From Pseudarthrobacter siccitolerans (GTDB taxonomy: Bacteria; Actinomycetota; Actinomycetes; Actinomycetales; Micrococcaceae), in the NCBI RefSeq assembly GCF_001046895.1, contig NZ_CAQI01000040.1, positions 40,276 through 104,275 of the forward strand: 64,000 nucleotides of DNA, given 5' to 3'. Position 1 is the first letter of the stretch; each line of letters opens with the position of its first letter. Below the pieces are notes generated by a model. That model was not told the DNA's origin and did not search any database. It saw only the letters and a program-made list of their open reading frames with translations. This document shows, one piece after another, positions 49,455 to 57,102 of the stretch. Position numbers and translations under genes: made by a program.

Positions 49455-50939
49455 ATGAGTCAGGAACAGCCCCCCATCCGCAGCCGCCGGGAACTCCGGA
49501 AGGCCAGGGATGCACAACAGGCATCCGTGTCCACAGGCACGGATCAGGTTACCCCTGCCGCGAAACAGCCTCCGGGAAGCCGGCCTGCCCCCGGCCCTTC
49601 CGGCGCCAATATTCCTGGTGCCAATGTCCCTGGTGCTCGCACTCCGGGTGCGGGTGCGCCAAGTGCCCCTTCACCGGGTGCACCTGCCCAGAGCGCACCT
49701 GCCCAGAACGCACCTGCCCGCGCAGCCGAACAGACGCACACCCAGCGTTCCTCCCAGATCCGTGCCCGGGACCGCGCGGCGCTGCGGACTATCAAGGAAC
49801 TGGAAGAAAAAGAGGGCCAGCTGGCCGGCGGCGGCCCGCCCACGCGGCGCCAGCTCCGCCTTCAGCAGCTCAAGGAGCAGGCACTCACCGCTGCCACCCC
49901 TATCGTGGTCCCCGCCGGTCCGGCTGCTCCGGGCACCAACGGGCCCGAAAACTGTCCTGCCCCGGAGAATCCCGCCGAGGCCCGGGACTCCAAAGCTGCC
50001 ACCACGCCGGCCGCGTCTTCGCGCACTGCCACGGCTCCTGCGGGGATGACGGTTGAACAGGCGCTGGCGGCGCGGGCGCTGCTCGCCGAGCAGGCCAAGA
50101 ACCAGATCGCCAAGATGGAGCACATTGCTTCCCTGGATCCGGAGGCAGTGGATCCGGAGATCCTGGCGGAGCAGATTGCGCTGGCAGAACGTGCCGCCGT
50201 GATCAACCGCCGGGCCATGGCCAGGCAGAAGCTTGCTGAACAAGCCGGCGTCCCAATCGGGCAAGAGCCTTTACCGGGCCAGGAGCCGGCTCCCGCTCCG
50301 GAATCCGAAGCGGGAAGAAAACCCGTCCCGGGCCAGAAACCCGTCCCGGGCCGGAAACCCGCGCCCGGCCAGAAACCCGCGCCGGGCCAGCAGAAGTCCG
50401 GGCAACAGGGACCGAAGACGCAGCCTGCTGCAGATCAGCGTCCAGCCCCCTCGACGGCCAGCAACCTGGCCATGGTCACGCCGCTGGAATTCGTCCAGGT
50501 GCCAGGGGTGGACCGGCCGGTGATGAAGCCGCCGGCAACGTCCCACGTTCCGGTCACCACCCGCCCCGGCAGCAAGGTTCCTCCTGCGGCCGGCACTAAG
50601 AAGCGGCGCCCTGCAAACGGCGCGAGGCCAGCCCCGTCCGACGGCGGAACCGGCCGGTCCCAGGTCATCGCCCGGGCAGAAGCTGCGGCCAGGGCGGCAA
50701 CCCGCCCAAGGCCGGCTGTGCAGCCACCGGCGGCGGCCCACACCGACACCGAGGACGCCTTCGAGGACCTGCCGCGTATCCCGGCGCGGTCTGCCCATGG
50801 ACTAGATCCCCTCGACGCCGCCACGGCCGGCCTCGCCCGCGCCAACCGCAATCGGATGCTCCAGTTCTGCGTCCTGGCTTTCGGGATCCTGGCCCTCATC
50901 TCGGGCATCCTGCTGATCATCAGCGGCATGTCCAACTGA
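49455..50939 (+). CDS. proline/alanine-rich, C-terminally membrane-anchored hypothetical protein
   Basis: 494 residues, starting at an ATG 7 bases after the nadD stop. The body is disordered and Pro/Ala-rich, with repeats of the PGAN/PGAR type (about 53-75) and PGQKPVPGRK (about 288-314), and a short coiled coil (ALRTIKELEEKEGQL, about 113-140). One membrane helix close to the C-terminus (about 466-492: MLQFCVLAFGILALISGILLI) suggests tail anchoring, leaving most in the cytoplasm. Located between nadD and rsfS. I do not recognise a family. Confidence 0.75.
   Translation: MSQEQPPIRSRRELRKARDAQQASVSTGTDQVTPAAKQPPGSRPAPGPSGANIPGANVPGARTPGAGAPSAPSPGAPAQSAPAQNAPARAAEQTHTQRSSQIRARDRAALRTIKELEEKEGQLAGGGPPTRRQLRLQQLKEQALTAATPIVVPAGPAAPGTNGPENCPAPENPAEARDSKAATTPAASSRTATAPAGMTVEQALAARALLAEQAKNQIAKMEHIASLDPEAVDPEILAEQIALAERAAVINRRAMARQKLAEQAGVPIGQEPLPGQEPAPAPESEAGRKPVPGQKPVPGRKPAPGQKPAPGQQKSGQQGPKTQPAADQRPAPSTASNLAMVTPLEFVQVPGVDRPVMKPPATSHVPVTTRPGSKVPPAAGTKKRRPANGARPAPSDGGTGRSQVIARAEAAARAATRPRPAVQPPAAAHTDTEDAFEDLPRIPARSAHGLDPLDAATAGLARANRNRMLQFCVLAFGILALISGILLIISGMSN
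50319..50394 (+). repeat. four tandem 18-base repeats inside the Pro/Ala-rich gene
   Basis: The unit AAACCCGTCCCGGGCCAG recurs four times with small changes, encoding PGQK/PGRK units. In-frame length change by slippage is likely. Confidence 0.75.
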
Positions 50940-50986
50940 CCGGCCACCGCCGGCACCCACGCTTTCTAAATTCAACAAGGAGTCCC

Positions 50987-51388
50987 GTGACTGCATCAGA
51001 ATCATCCATCATCACAGCCCGCGCCGCCGCCAAAGCGGCCGCGGACAAGATTGCCCAGGACATCGTGGCCCTGGACGTGAGCGAACGCCTTGCCCTGGCC
51101 GACGTGTTCCTCATTGCTTCAGCCCCCAGCGAGCGGCAGGTCAACGCCATCGTTGACGGCATCGAAGAAGAGCTTGCCAAGCAGGATCTGCGGCCGGTGC
51201 GCCGGGAAGGCCGTTCGGGTGGCCGCTGGGTCCTGCTCGACTACTCGGACATTGTCATCCATGTCCAGCACGAGGAAGACCGCGTTTTCTACGCGCTCGA
51301 GCGTCTCTGGAAAGACTGCCCGGTAGTGGACCTGCAGCTGGGCGACGACACCTCGGCGAAGGCTGCCGCTGCCTCCGACGCGGAGTAA
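50987..51388 (+). CDS. rsfS: ribosome silencing factor RsfS
   Basis: A 133-residue RsfS/Iojap protein that binds L14 and blocks subunit joining under starvation. Motifs VALDVSERLALADVFLIASA, EGRSGGRWVLLDYSDIVIHV and FYALERLWKDCPVVDL are standard. GTG start with AAGGAG upstream. It belongs to the nadD operon. It is the last host protein gene before the tRNA-Ala gene. Confidence 0.95.
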   Translation: MTASESSIITARAAAKAAADKIAQDIVALDVSERLALADVFLIASAPSERQVNAIVDGIEEELAKQDLRPVRREGRSGGRWVLLDYSDIVIHVQHEEDRVFYALERLWKDCPVVDLQLGDDTSAKAAAASDAE

Positions 51389-51419
51389 CAACAGGGGAAC
51401 CAGCCGGAATATGCCCGAT

Positions 51420-51449
51420 TTGGAATTTTCGGAATTGCTGTTCTAAGAT
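51420..51449 (+). promoter_or_regulatory. promoter of tRNA-Ala copy 1
   Basis: TTGGAA (51420-51425), an 18-base spacer, TAAGAT (51444-51449), about 56 bases upstream of the tRNA. Confidence 0.6.
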
Positions 51450-51504
51450 ATTTGAGTTGCTCCGGGGAAACCCGGGAGAAAGGCTCGCAGAGCAGCAATA
51501 ATTC

Positions 51505-51580
51505 GGGGCTGTGGCGCAGCTGGTAGCGCACCTGCATGGCATGCAGGGGGTCAGGGGTTCGAGTCCCCTCAGCTCCACCA
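51505..51580 (+). tRNA. tRNA-Ala (anticodon GGC), copy 1, left border of island
   Basis: Acceptor GGGGCTG/CAGCTCC, D arm TGGCGCAGCTGGTAGCGCA, anticodon stem-loop CCTGC-ATGGCAT-GCAGG (GGC), T arm AGGGGTTCGAGTCCCCT; CCA is encoded. The first 75 bases are identical to 63847-63921. Confidence 0.97.
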
Positions 51581-51642
51581 TATTGACCTTATTCGAACCA
51601 TCGACAGAGTCGATGCCATTCAGTAAGTCCTCAACAGATACG

Positions 51643-51676
51643 AAAAGGGAACCACCAGATCTGGTGGTTCCCTTTT
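51643..51676. terminator. terminator after tRNA-Ala copy 1
   Basis: A perfect palindrome AAAAGGGAACCACCAGA and its complement, T-rich at the right end and A-rich at the left, between the tRNA and the convergent GHKL gene. Bidirectional. Confidence 0.9.
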
Positions 51677-51732
51677 CTGTGTCGCTGTGGGCCGCCTGGT
51701 TGGCTTGTGCGCGACCGAGGGCGTCCCCGCGG

Positions 51733-53160
51733 CTACCGCCAGCAAGGAGTACTTGGTGGCCTGCGTGAGCGGCAGCCAGCGTCGCAACCGGTTCGGCCCT
51801 TGCTTTGTGTGCTTTCCAGAGGGCCCGAGGCCAAGCCTTCGAGCTCCGGAGTAGATGGCTGAAGTGGCGAATGATTCTCGTCCTGGCCCAGTCGGTTGTA
51901 TGCGTCTTCAACGGGGAAGGTCGATTCCAGAAGTGAAAGCACCACTGACATCTGCGTGACATCATCGGGACTCATCTGATCGGCCAACATCTCCAAAGCT
52001 GGGTGCTGCCGATTGATCTCATATCTGAAAGTGCCGCGGTCATCGACCACGTTCCACATGGGACTCGTTCGGGACTGTTCTTGGACGATGCGGCCACGAT
52101 AGAGATGAACACGCTTGCTCGGCTCTACGATGCGCCCTGCAATTCGTCGAAGATTGTCTCGAATCTGCGGGGGTGGGGCTGCTGAAGCCTTCTTAATGTC
52201 CAAAGACCACAGGTGATCCAACGTGTTCGGGATATCGACCTTGACTCTGGCGAGCTTCCCCAAGTCGTCCTTGGGTGCTATGCGGAACCACGTACCCCAA
52301 ATGACCAAACGCTTTCCGCGATAAATATAGAAGCCTTGGCTGTCACGGACTCGACCAGCAATTTGAGCCCGCTTCTTTTCTGCCGTCGTCATCCGATTTA
52401 GATGCGGCAGCGTGTACGGCTGGACCTCAATTCGTTCCCCTCCGACGGAGAAGGACTCGGATGGCCCGAGTTGGGTCGACTTGTTGGACTCTAGGAAAGG
52501 ATCGGAGCCTTGCACAGGGGCGCGGTTTAGGGAGATGCCGAAGCGTTGGCCGTGTTCGCCGGCAAGAAATCTGTAGAATACAAGGGCTAAGTGGCTTTTG
52601 ACATCCACCATGGCGGCGTCGAACGACGAGCTGAGATCTCCAACGGTCGCTTCAAGCCTGTCGAGATTCCGCCAAATGACGAGCGTGCCAGAGGTGAGCT
52701 CAGCTAGTTCGTTGAACCGGGGGAGCTCCCGCAACTCTTCCTCAGCAAGGACCAGGAGGCTCCAAGTTTGCTGTTCGATCATATGATCGATGTTCCATTC
52801 GAAGCCGCACAAGACGCCGTCACGCTTGGAAACGACGACCAAGTCTCGGCACTGCGACAACGACGCCGTTTTCAGTCCGAGACCAAAGCGCCCCAGGTCC
52901 TTCGGATTCCTCGACTTCATCGGGCTGGCGCCTGCCAAACGCATTGCTTTGATGGCGTCCTCGGCCGTCATTCCTTCGCCATCGTCGACCAGAGCGACGT
53001 ATGGCTCAGGCTGATCGCCAAAGAATATGTCGACGTTGGTGGCCCCTGCGGATATCGAGTTATCTATGAGGTCGGCAACGGCTGTCTGAAGTGTGTAGCC
53101 GACGGCGCGCATGGACTCCATGAGATGCGGATCCGGCGGAAGGATTTGCTCGGTTGTCAC
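51733..53160 (-). CDS. GHKL-type ATPase (Hsp90/MORC-like)
   Basis: 475 residues. The N-terminal Bergerat ATP-binding fold is complete: N box DLIDNSISAGA (Asp30-Asn34), G1 box VDDGEGM (59-64) and G2 box GRFGLGLKTAS (90-100). A second GHKL transducer-like region follows (residues about 200-310, with FYIYRGKRLVIWGTWF) and a long C-terminal part without a domain I recognise. This style is shared by MORC-like and Z1-linked ATPases in bacterial defence loci. The start is GTG 53160, since the poly-G SD lies just before MTTEQILPPD; a longer form from 53205 is possible. The last 30 residues look like read-out near the tRNA. Confidence 0.85.
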   Translation of the reverse strand: MTTEQILPPDPHLMESMRAVGYTLQTAVADLIDNSISAGATNVDIFFGDQPEPYVALVDDGEGMTAEDAIKAMRLAGASPMKSRNPKDLGRFGLGLKTASLSQCRDLVVVSKRDGVLCGFEWNIDHMIEQQTWSLLVLAEEELRELPRFNELAELTSGTLVIWRNLDRLEATVGDLSSSFDAAMVDVKSHLALVFYRFLAGEHGQRFGISLNRAPVQGSDPFLESNKSTQLGPSESFSVGGERIEVQPYTLPHLNRMTTAEKKRAQIAGRVRDSQGFYIYRGKRLVIWGTWFRIAPKDDLGKLARVKVDIPNTLDHLWSLDIKKASAAPPPQIRDNLRRIAGRIVEPSKRVHLYRGRIVQEQSRTSPMWNVVDDRGTFRYEINRQHPALEMLADQMSPDDVTQMSVVLSLLESTFPVEDAYNRLGQDENHSPLQPSTPELEGLASGPLESTQSKGRTGCDAGCRSRRPPSTPCWR

Positions 53161-53271
53161 TGACCCCCCCCAGTTGTAGTTCGTGCCGTCAACGTTGCCC
53201 AGCACTTTGGATACTAACGGGCAGCAACGACAAAGTATGTTTCATCACTCGCTTCTGGACCGCGATGGTCA

Positions 53272-53970
53272 TCAGTCGTCGAGCAGCGAAGGCTGAACAT
53301 AGGGTGTTACTGGGCTTCGAGTACCGTTGGTCCGGGTGGTGAGCAATCGAAATTTAGCCACGTTGTCGACTACTGATTGGGCCAGATCGAGTATGTCGAC
53401 CAATGATGGGGCTGCGACCACAAGTAGCTCGGGTCGGTCCGGGTCGACGTCGAATCCGCATCCGGATCCGTTTTCGGGGATCAGGTCTCGCAGAAGTTCG
53501 GCGCGGGGCCGGATGGACGCGAAATAGACGACCGGATACGGCGCCCAACTCCGAGCGACGTGGCTGCGACAGCTAGCTGCTGGGAACATCTTTCCGGCAG
53601 AAAGGGCGTACGCCAGAGCCCCCACGCCAAGCTCCAGACCTCCAAGGTCGCAGTCCTGGGACTCGATAAGGCCATAGATTTGGTCGGCGGCGGCTCCCGA
53701 CAGGCCCGCGTCCTCAGCATTGCTGTTTTCGAAGGCCTGCGCATATTCTTCAAAGTCGTCCGGGTTGGTGGCCAGTGCATCCAGGAATTCCAGCACGCGC
53801 CGGTGTGCGGCCAAATAGGTTCGAGCTTCCTTGACCGTCGTGCCGCGAAGATCAACGACGTCCCGAAAGTTGCCGAATCCTTCCTCGTCGATCTCCGAGG
53901 GCTTCGGGGGCTTGAAAGTCGCTCCGGCCGGAAAATCGGACGACAACTCTGTGCGGAAAACGGGATGCAT
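53272..53970 (-). CDS. hypothetical protein, probable partner of the GHKL ATPase
   Basis: 232 residues, on the same strand and 111 bases upstream of the GHKL gene, so probably one transcript. I do not recognise a domain. It is soluble and acidic, with segments FGNFRDVVDLRGTTVKEART and SIRPRAELLRDLIPENGSG. The C-terminus is VTPYVQPSLLDD; QPSLL fits the QxSLL/F pattern of beta sliding-clamp-binding peptides, which are often at C-termini. That would link it to replication forks or repair. An overlapping opposite-strand frame (53560-54147) looks like a shadow. Confidence 0.65.
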   Translation of the reverse strand: MHPVFRTELSSDFPAGATFKPPKPSEIDEEGFGNFRDVVDLRGTTVKEARTYLAAHRRVLEFLDALATNPDDFEEYAQAFENSNAEDAGLSGAAADQIYGLIESQDCDLGGLELGVGALAYALSAGKMFPAASCRSHVARSWAPYPVVYFASIRPRAELLRDLIPENGSGCGFDVDPDRPELLVVAAPSLVDILDLAQSVVDNVAKFRLLTTRTNGTRSPVTPYVQPSLLDD

Positions 53971-54094
53971 GGACTATCTTTACCATGTGCCCGGAGCTGG
54001 CATCGGACGAAGCTCCCAAAGGCGGCGCAGCCTGAGCTGAGGACAATAGCCCATGGTTTCGTCGTTAGCCACGCAGGCTGTGGCACCATGAAGC

Positions 54095-55378
54095 ATGCCT
54101 GCCGAATTGTCCGAGCCCCAGAAGTTGCTCCTCGGCTTCATCACTGACGCCTACCTGACTTCCAACGATTTCAACGGTGTCCACTGCGGCTCCCTTCCGC
54201 CCGAACTTACAACTGAACTTCGGCCGTTGCTGGAAGAAGGCCTCATCTACGCGAATTTCGGTCAGCGTATGGTCAACCCCCACATTCTCGGTCTACCTCC
54301 TGAAGCTCCCGGCGTTCATCTCCAAGTCATCGATACTATTGGCCGCCCTCTCACTGATGCCGTGCTCTTCCCCACCCCAGGGCATCTGCAGACAGTGGTT
54401 CCTTCGGCCCTTTACGCCGATGCGCCGTTCAGTCGAGAACTGGCCTTGGGGGCCGGCCAGTTGGAGCACCGTTTCTTCGAGACGGCCGTCCTGGCTCGGT
54501 ACCGGGACGATCCTCGATACAACTACATTTTCGACATTGACGGTCAGATTTCCCGGGATGACTTCCCGGATGGCATGTTCCTCAACACGATGAGCGTCGG
54601 TCATCGTGTTACTGACGGCCTTGTCGTTGTCGGGGTCTTCTTGAAGTACGTCGATGACCTCGCGCCTACCGAGCAGCAGTACTGGAAGTTGCATGAGGTT
54701 TCCGACCGCGAGAACTTCCGGCTGCATCCAGACTTCATACGTACGCACCTTCGCGCCGAGTTCCCACAAAAGCTAAGCCCCTTCGTTGCCATGCTTGAGG
54801 AGATGGCGCTCATCAACAAGATGTGCGACGCCATCGGCTATCCTCAGCTCTTTCGGAAGATCTATGAGAGTGGCGCCAAGGCTAAGGAACCGGACTCGCG
54901 TGAGCCGCGACCCCGCGACTTCGGGCATCTGGTTCGCCCGACTATGAAGGAACTTCGTGACTTCACCGCCATGCTGGACAAGATGCTGTCCGACAACATG
55001 ACGGACGAGTTCTTCGCGGCGGAGATACCCGAGATGTTCCATGATGTTCCCGGGCACGGTGGTGCGATGGTGCGGCAGCAGAAACGGTCGCTCACGCTTC
55101 TCAAGGAATGGCTGACGCTCTTCGTCAAAGAGGATCCGCAGGGCTTGGTAGATTTCACATGCAAGACGATGAGGGACATTCGTAATGCAAGAAATCCTGA
55201 TGCACACACCATTCGGGACAATGACTATGACGAAACGATCTACGCCAAGCAGCGAAAGCTGATCATGGATGCATACGTCGCGGTCAGAACGATTCGCCAG
55301 AGTCTTCAGGGGCATCACCTCGCGAACGCCGTGCACGTGCCGTCCAAGCTAGAAAACATGGACGTTTGGAACATATAG
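54095..55378 (+). CDS. hypothetical protein with C-terminal HEPN-like motif
   Basis: 427 residues. The N-terminal half is rich in strands (VHLQVIDTIGRPLTDAVLF) and I do not recognise it. The C-terminal third is helical and contains Arg366-Asn-Pro-Asp-Ala-His371 in a RNARNPDAHTIRD context, matching the R-x4-6-H active site of HEPN ribonucleases, common in abortive-infection and toxin proteins. An acidic KTMRDIRNARNPDAH helix fits the core HEPN helix. It is divergent to the GHKL pair. Function as an RNase is inference from the motif only. Confidence 0.7.
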   Translation: MPAELSEPQKLLLGFITDAYLTSNDFNGVHCGSLPPELTTELRPLLEEGLIYANFGQRMVNPHILGLPPEAPGVHLQVIDTIGRPLTDAVLFPTPGHLQTVVPSALYADAPFSRELALGAGQLEHRFFETAVLARYRDDPRYNYIFDIDGQISRDDFPDGMFLNTMSVGHRVTDGLVVVGVFLKYVDDLAPTEQQYWKLHEVSDRENFRLHPDFIRTHLRAEFPQKLSPFVAMLEEMALINKMCDAIGYPQLFRKIYESGAKAKEPDSREPRPRDFGHLVRPTMKELRDFTAMLDKMLSDNMTDEFFAAEIPEMFHDVPGHGGAMVRQQKRSLTLLKEWLTLFVKEDPQGLVDFTCKTMRDIRNARNPDAHTIRDNDYDETIYAKQRKLIMDAYVAVRTIRQSLQGHHLANAVHVPSKLENMDVWNI

Positions 55379-55618
55379 CTAGAGAATCCGTCGCAATCAG
55401 GCTGTGTCTTTGGGTCTTGATGGCGAGGCTGCTCCGCTGAGTCTGCCGACCTGATCATCCATGGTATGGACGCGCACACCTCGGATGCCAAGAGCATAAA
55501 CGGTGCAACCCCCTTGCTGGTCGAGCGCAAGCGCGGGCGGGCCGCCGGTCGCGACAGCAGACGACTGACCCGGGCTGCTGGTAGAGAATGTCGGAGGCAC
55601 TCGGCAGAATAATTCGTT

Positions 55619-56638
55619 ATGACACCGACAACAAAGACTGGGTATCCGGCGGGCACCTTCGAACACGAGGGTCGGCTTTGGAAGCCGATGCCAGGCGCGG
55701 CAACAACAGCCGCGGAATTCTTGACTGCGCGGCGACTTTTTCTCGAACTTCACCACGAGTCGACGTGGAACCCGTGGGTTCTCGAGGACCGCGCCGAGGA
55801 GATCGAGCGAGCAATGGAGGTCATGGGCCACTGGACAAGGGCTGAACCTGACCATCGCATACTTACGGACAAGCAGGTCCAGGCTATGTTCAAGCTTCGG
55901 GATCACGAGATCGAGGAGCGTTGCGCGGCCGAGCAGGAGGGATTCGAGAAGAACCGCGAACGCTACGACACCGAGACGGAGAGCGCTCGCCTGGCCTTGC
56001 TGGAGCAACAGTCGCGACTCGACTATGAGGTTGACGAGGTTAAGGCTCTTCGATCCGGCGAACGGTTCCCGGCAATGGACTCCAGAAAGCGCGCAGGACA
56101 GGTCGCCGAACTTGATGCCTCGATCACTCGGCGTCAGGCAGAGGTTAACCGTCTCAGTAGTCTCGTCGGTGACCCAGAACAGGTCGTCGACATGCACGGC
56201 AGGCTGCCCCGCGACCTCCGCGGCATGATGCTGGCCGCGTTCACTGCACATCGTTCGGTCAGCGTGGGGGCACTGCGCGAGAAGGTCCAGGAGTTCACCA
56301 CAGCCGTGAAGGGCGCGACGGACAAGAGCACCCGAGCCAAGGCGCGTCTTGAGCTGGAACAAGCAACAAGCAGTCTGGACAAGCTGCTCGCGATACCGCA
56401 GCTCATCGCCGATGACATGTGTTCGGAGTGCTCGACACCAATTGCGCAACACGGTTGGTGTACACGGCCAACCGAAGGACCGTGTCCTGCTTGGCCTGGC
56501 TGGGCCGCCCGGCTCCGGGAAGTGCAGCAGATGTTTGAGATATTCGCACGAAACCAAGGCGTGAAAGAGCCGGCGCCGCTCAAGCCCTTGGCGGTAGTGC
56601 CCTCAGGGCTGTCTATCGCAGAAGTGATCAACAGCTGA
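55619..56638 (+). CDS. coiled-coil protein with a C-terminal Cys/His cluster
   Basis: 339 residues. N-terminal 80 residues are globular (EHEGRLWKPMPGAATTAAEF); a long coiled coil spans about 90-265 (ERDTETESARLALLEQQSRLDYEVDEV). Near the C-terminus Cys268-x2-Cys271, His278, Cys281 and Cys289 could bind zinc (CSECSTPIAQHGWC). No family recognised. It lies between the HEPN candidate and the RloC-like ATPase gene on the same strand, separated by 240 and 464 bases, so co-transcription is not assured. Confidence 0.65.
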   Translation: MTPTTKTGYPAGTFEHEGRLWKPMPGAATTAAEFLTARRLFLELHHESTWNPWVLEDRAEEIERAMEVMGHWTRAEPDHRILTDKQVQAMFKLRDHEIEERCAAEQEGFEKNRERYDTETESARLALLEQQSRLDYEVDEVKALRSGERFPAMDSRKRAGQVAELDASITRRQAEVNRLSSLVGDPEQVVDMHGRLPRDLRGMMLAAFTAHRSVSVGALREKVQEFTTAVKGATDKSTRAKARLELEQATSSLDKLLAIPQLIADDMCSECSTPIAQHGWCTRPTEGPCPAWPGWAARLREVQQMFEIFARNQGVKEPAPLKPLAVVPSGLSIAEVINS

Positions 56639-56851
56639 CGGAACTTCAAGCTAGGTACCCAGGTAGTGAAGTCCGACGCGGCAGAGCGAACCGCTGGGAA
56701 CTATGGCCTAGCCAGCCAACCGAGGACTGAGATCGCTTGGTGTTTCCAAGCGTACGCAATGATGCGCAATATGGAGACGGGCGTTCCTGCGACTCAACCG
56801 ATCCAGCCATGAGTAGCTGGCCGCAAGCAGAAGGTACTGACTATTAGCAGC

Positions 56852-56962
56852 TTGGTCAAGCCACACGTCGATGTCGATGCTTACGTCGCTACGGTCATGC
56901 AGATTGTTGATCGCTTGGCGGAAGAGAATCCGGAGCAACTTCGCAAGATGACACGGCATTAG
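56852..56962 (+). pseudogene. short coding remnant or small ORF
   Basis: An in-frame stretch of 36 codons from a TTG to TAG reads like the end of a real protein (VKPHVDVDAYVATVMQIVD then RLAEENPEQLRKMTRH). It is too short for a gene I recognise and no ribosome binding site is convincing; it may be the tail of a deleted gene. Confidence 0.3.
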
Positions 56963-56996
56963 ACGCTTGACCGCCTGGAATTCGGTGTCACAATAA

Positions 56997-57022
56997 TAGC
57001 TGAAGAATACTGCATTCAGCTA
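56997..57022. promoter_or_regulatory. inverted repeat upstream of the RloC-like gene
   Basis: Perfect 8-bp arms TAGCTGAA/TTCAGCTA around 10 bases, 81 bases upstream of the start. A possible operator. Confidence 0.45.
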
Positions 57023-57102
57023 AAGGCTTTCCGACCAATGGCCCGCCCTCGGAGATTCGGTTCTTTTCTATATTAGTAGTGTTGCCGTATGAGGGGATTA
57101 AA

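Larger units (their letters stand above)
56639..57102. other. intergenic region before the RloC-like gene
   Basis: A 464-base gap. It contains a 7-bp hairpin (56734-56752), a short plus-strand remnant frame (see 56852-56962), an inverted repeat (56997-57022) and a TATATT -10-like box at 57069-57074. No complete gene is seen. Confidence 0.6.

Noticed and set aside
53560..54147. 195-codon plus-strand frame in the island
   Set aside because: Overlaps the 53272-53970 gene in opposite direction; its composition looks non-coding while the minus frame is soluble and acidic with a normal tail.
55397..56557. 386-codon minus-strand frame
   Set aside because: Shadow of the coiled-coil gene at 55619-56638.
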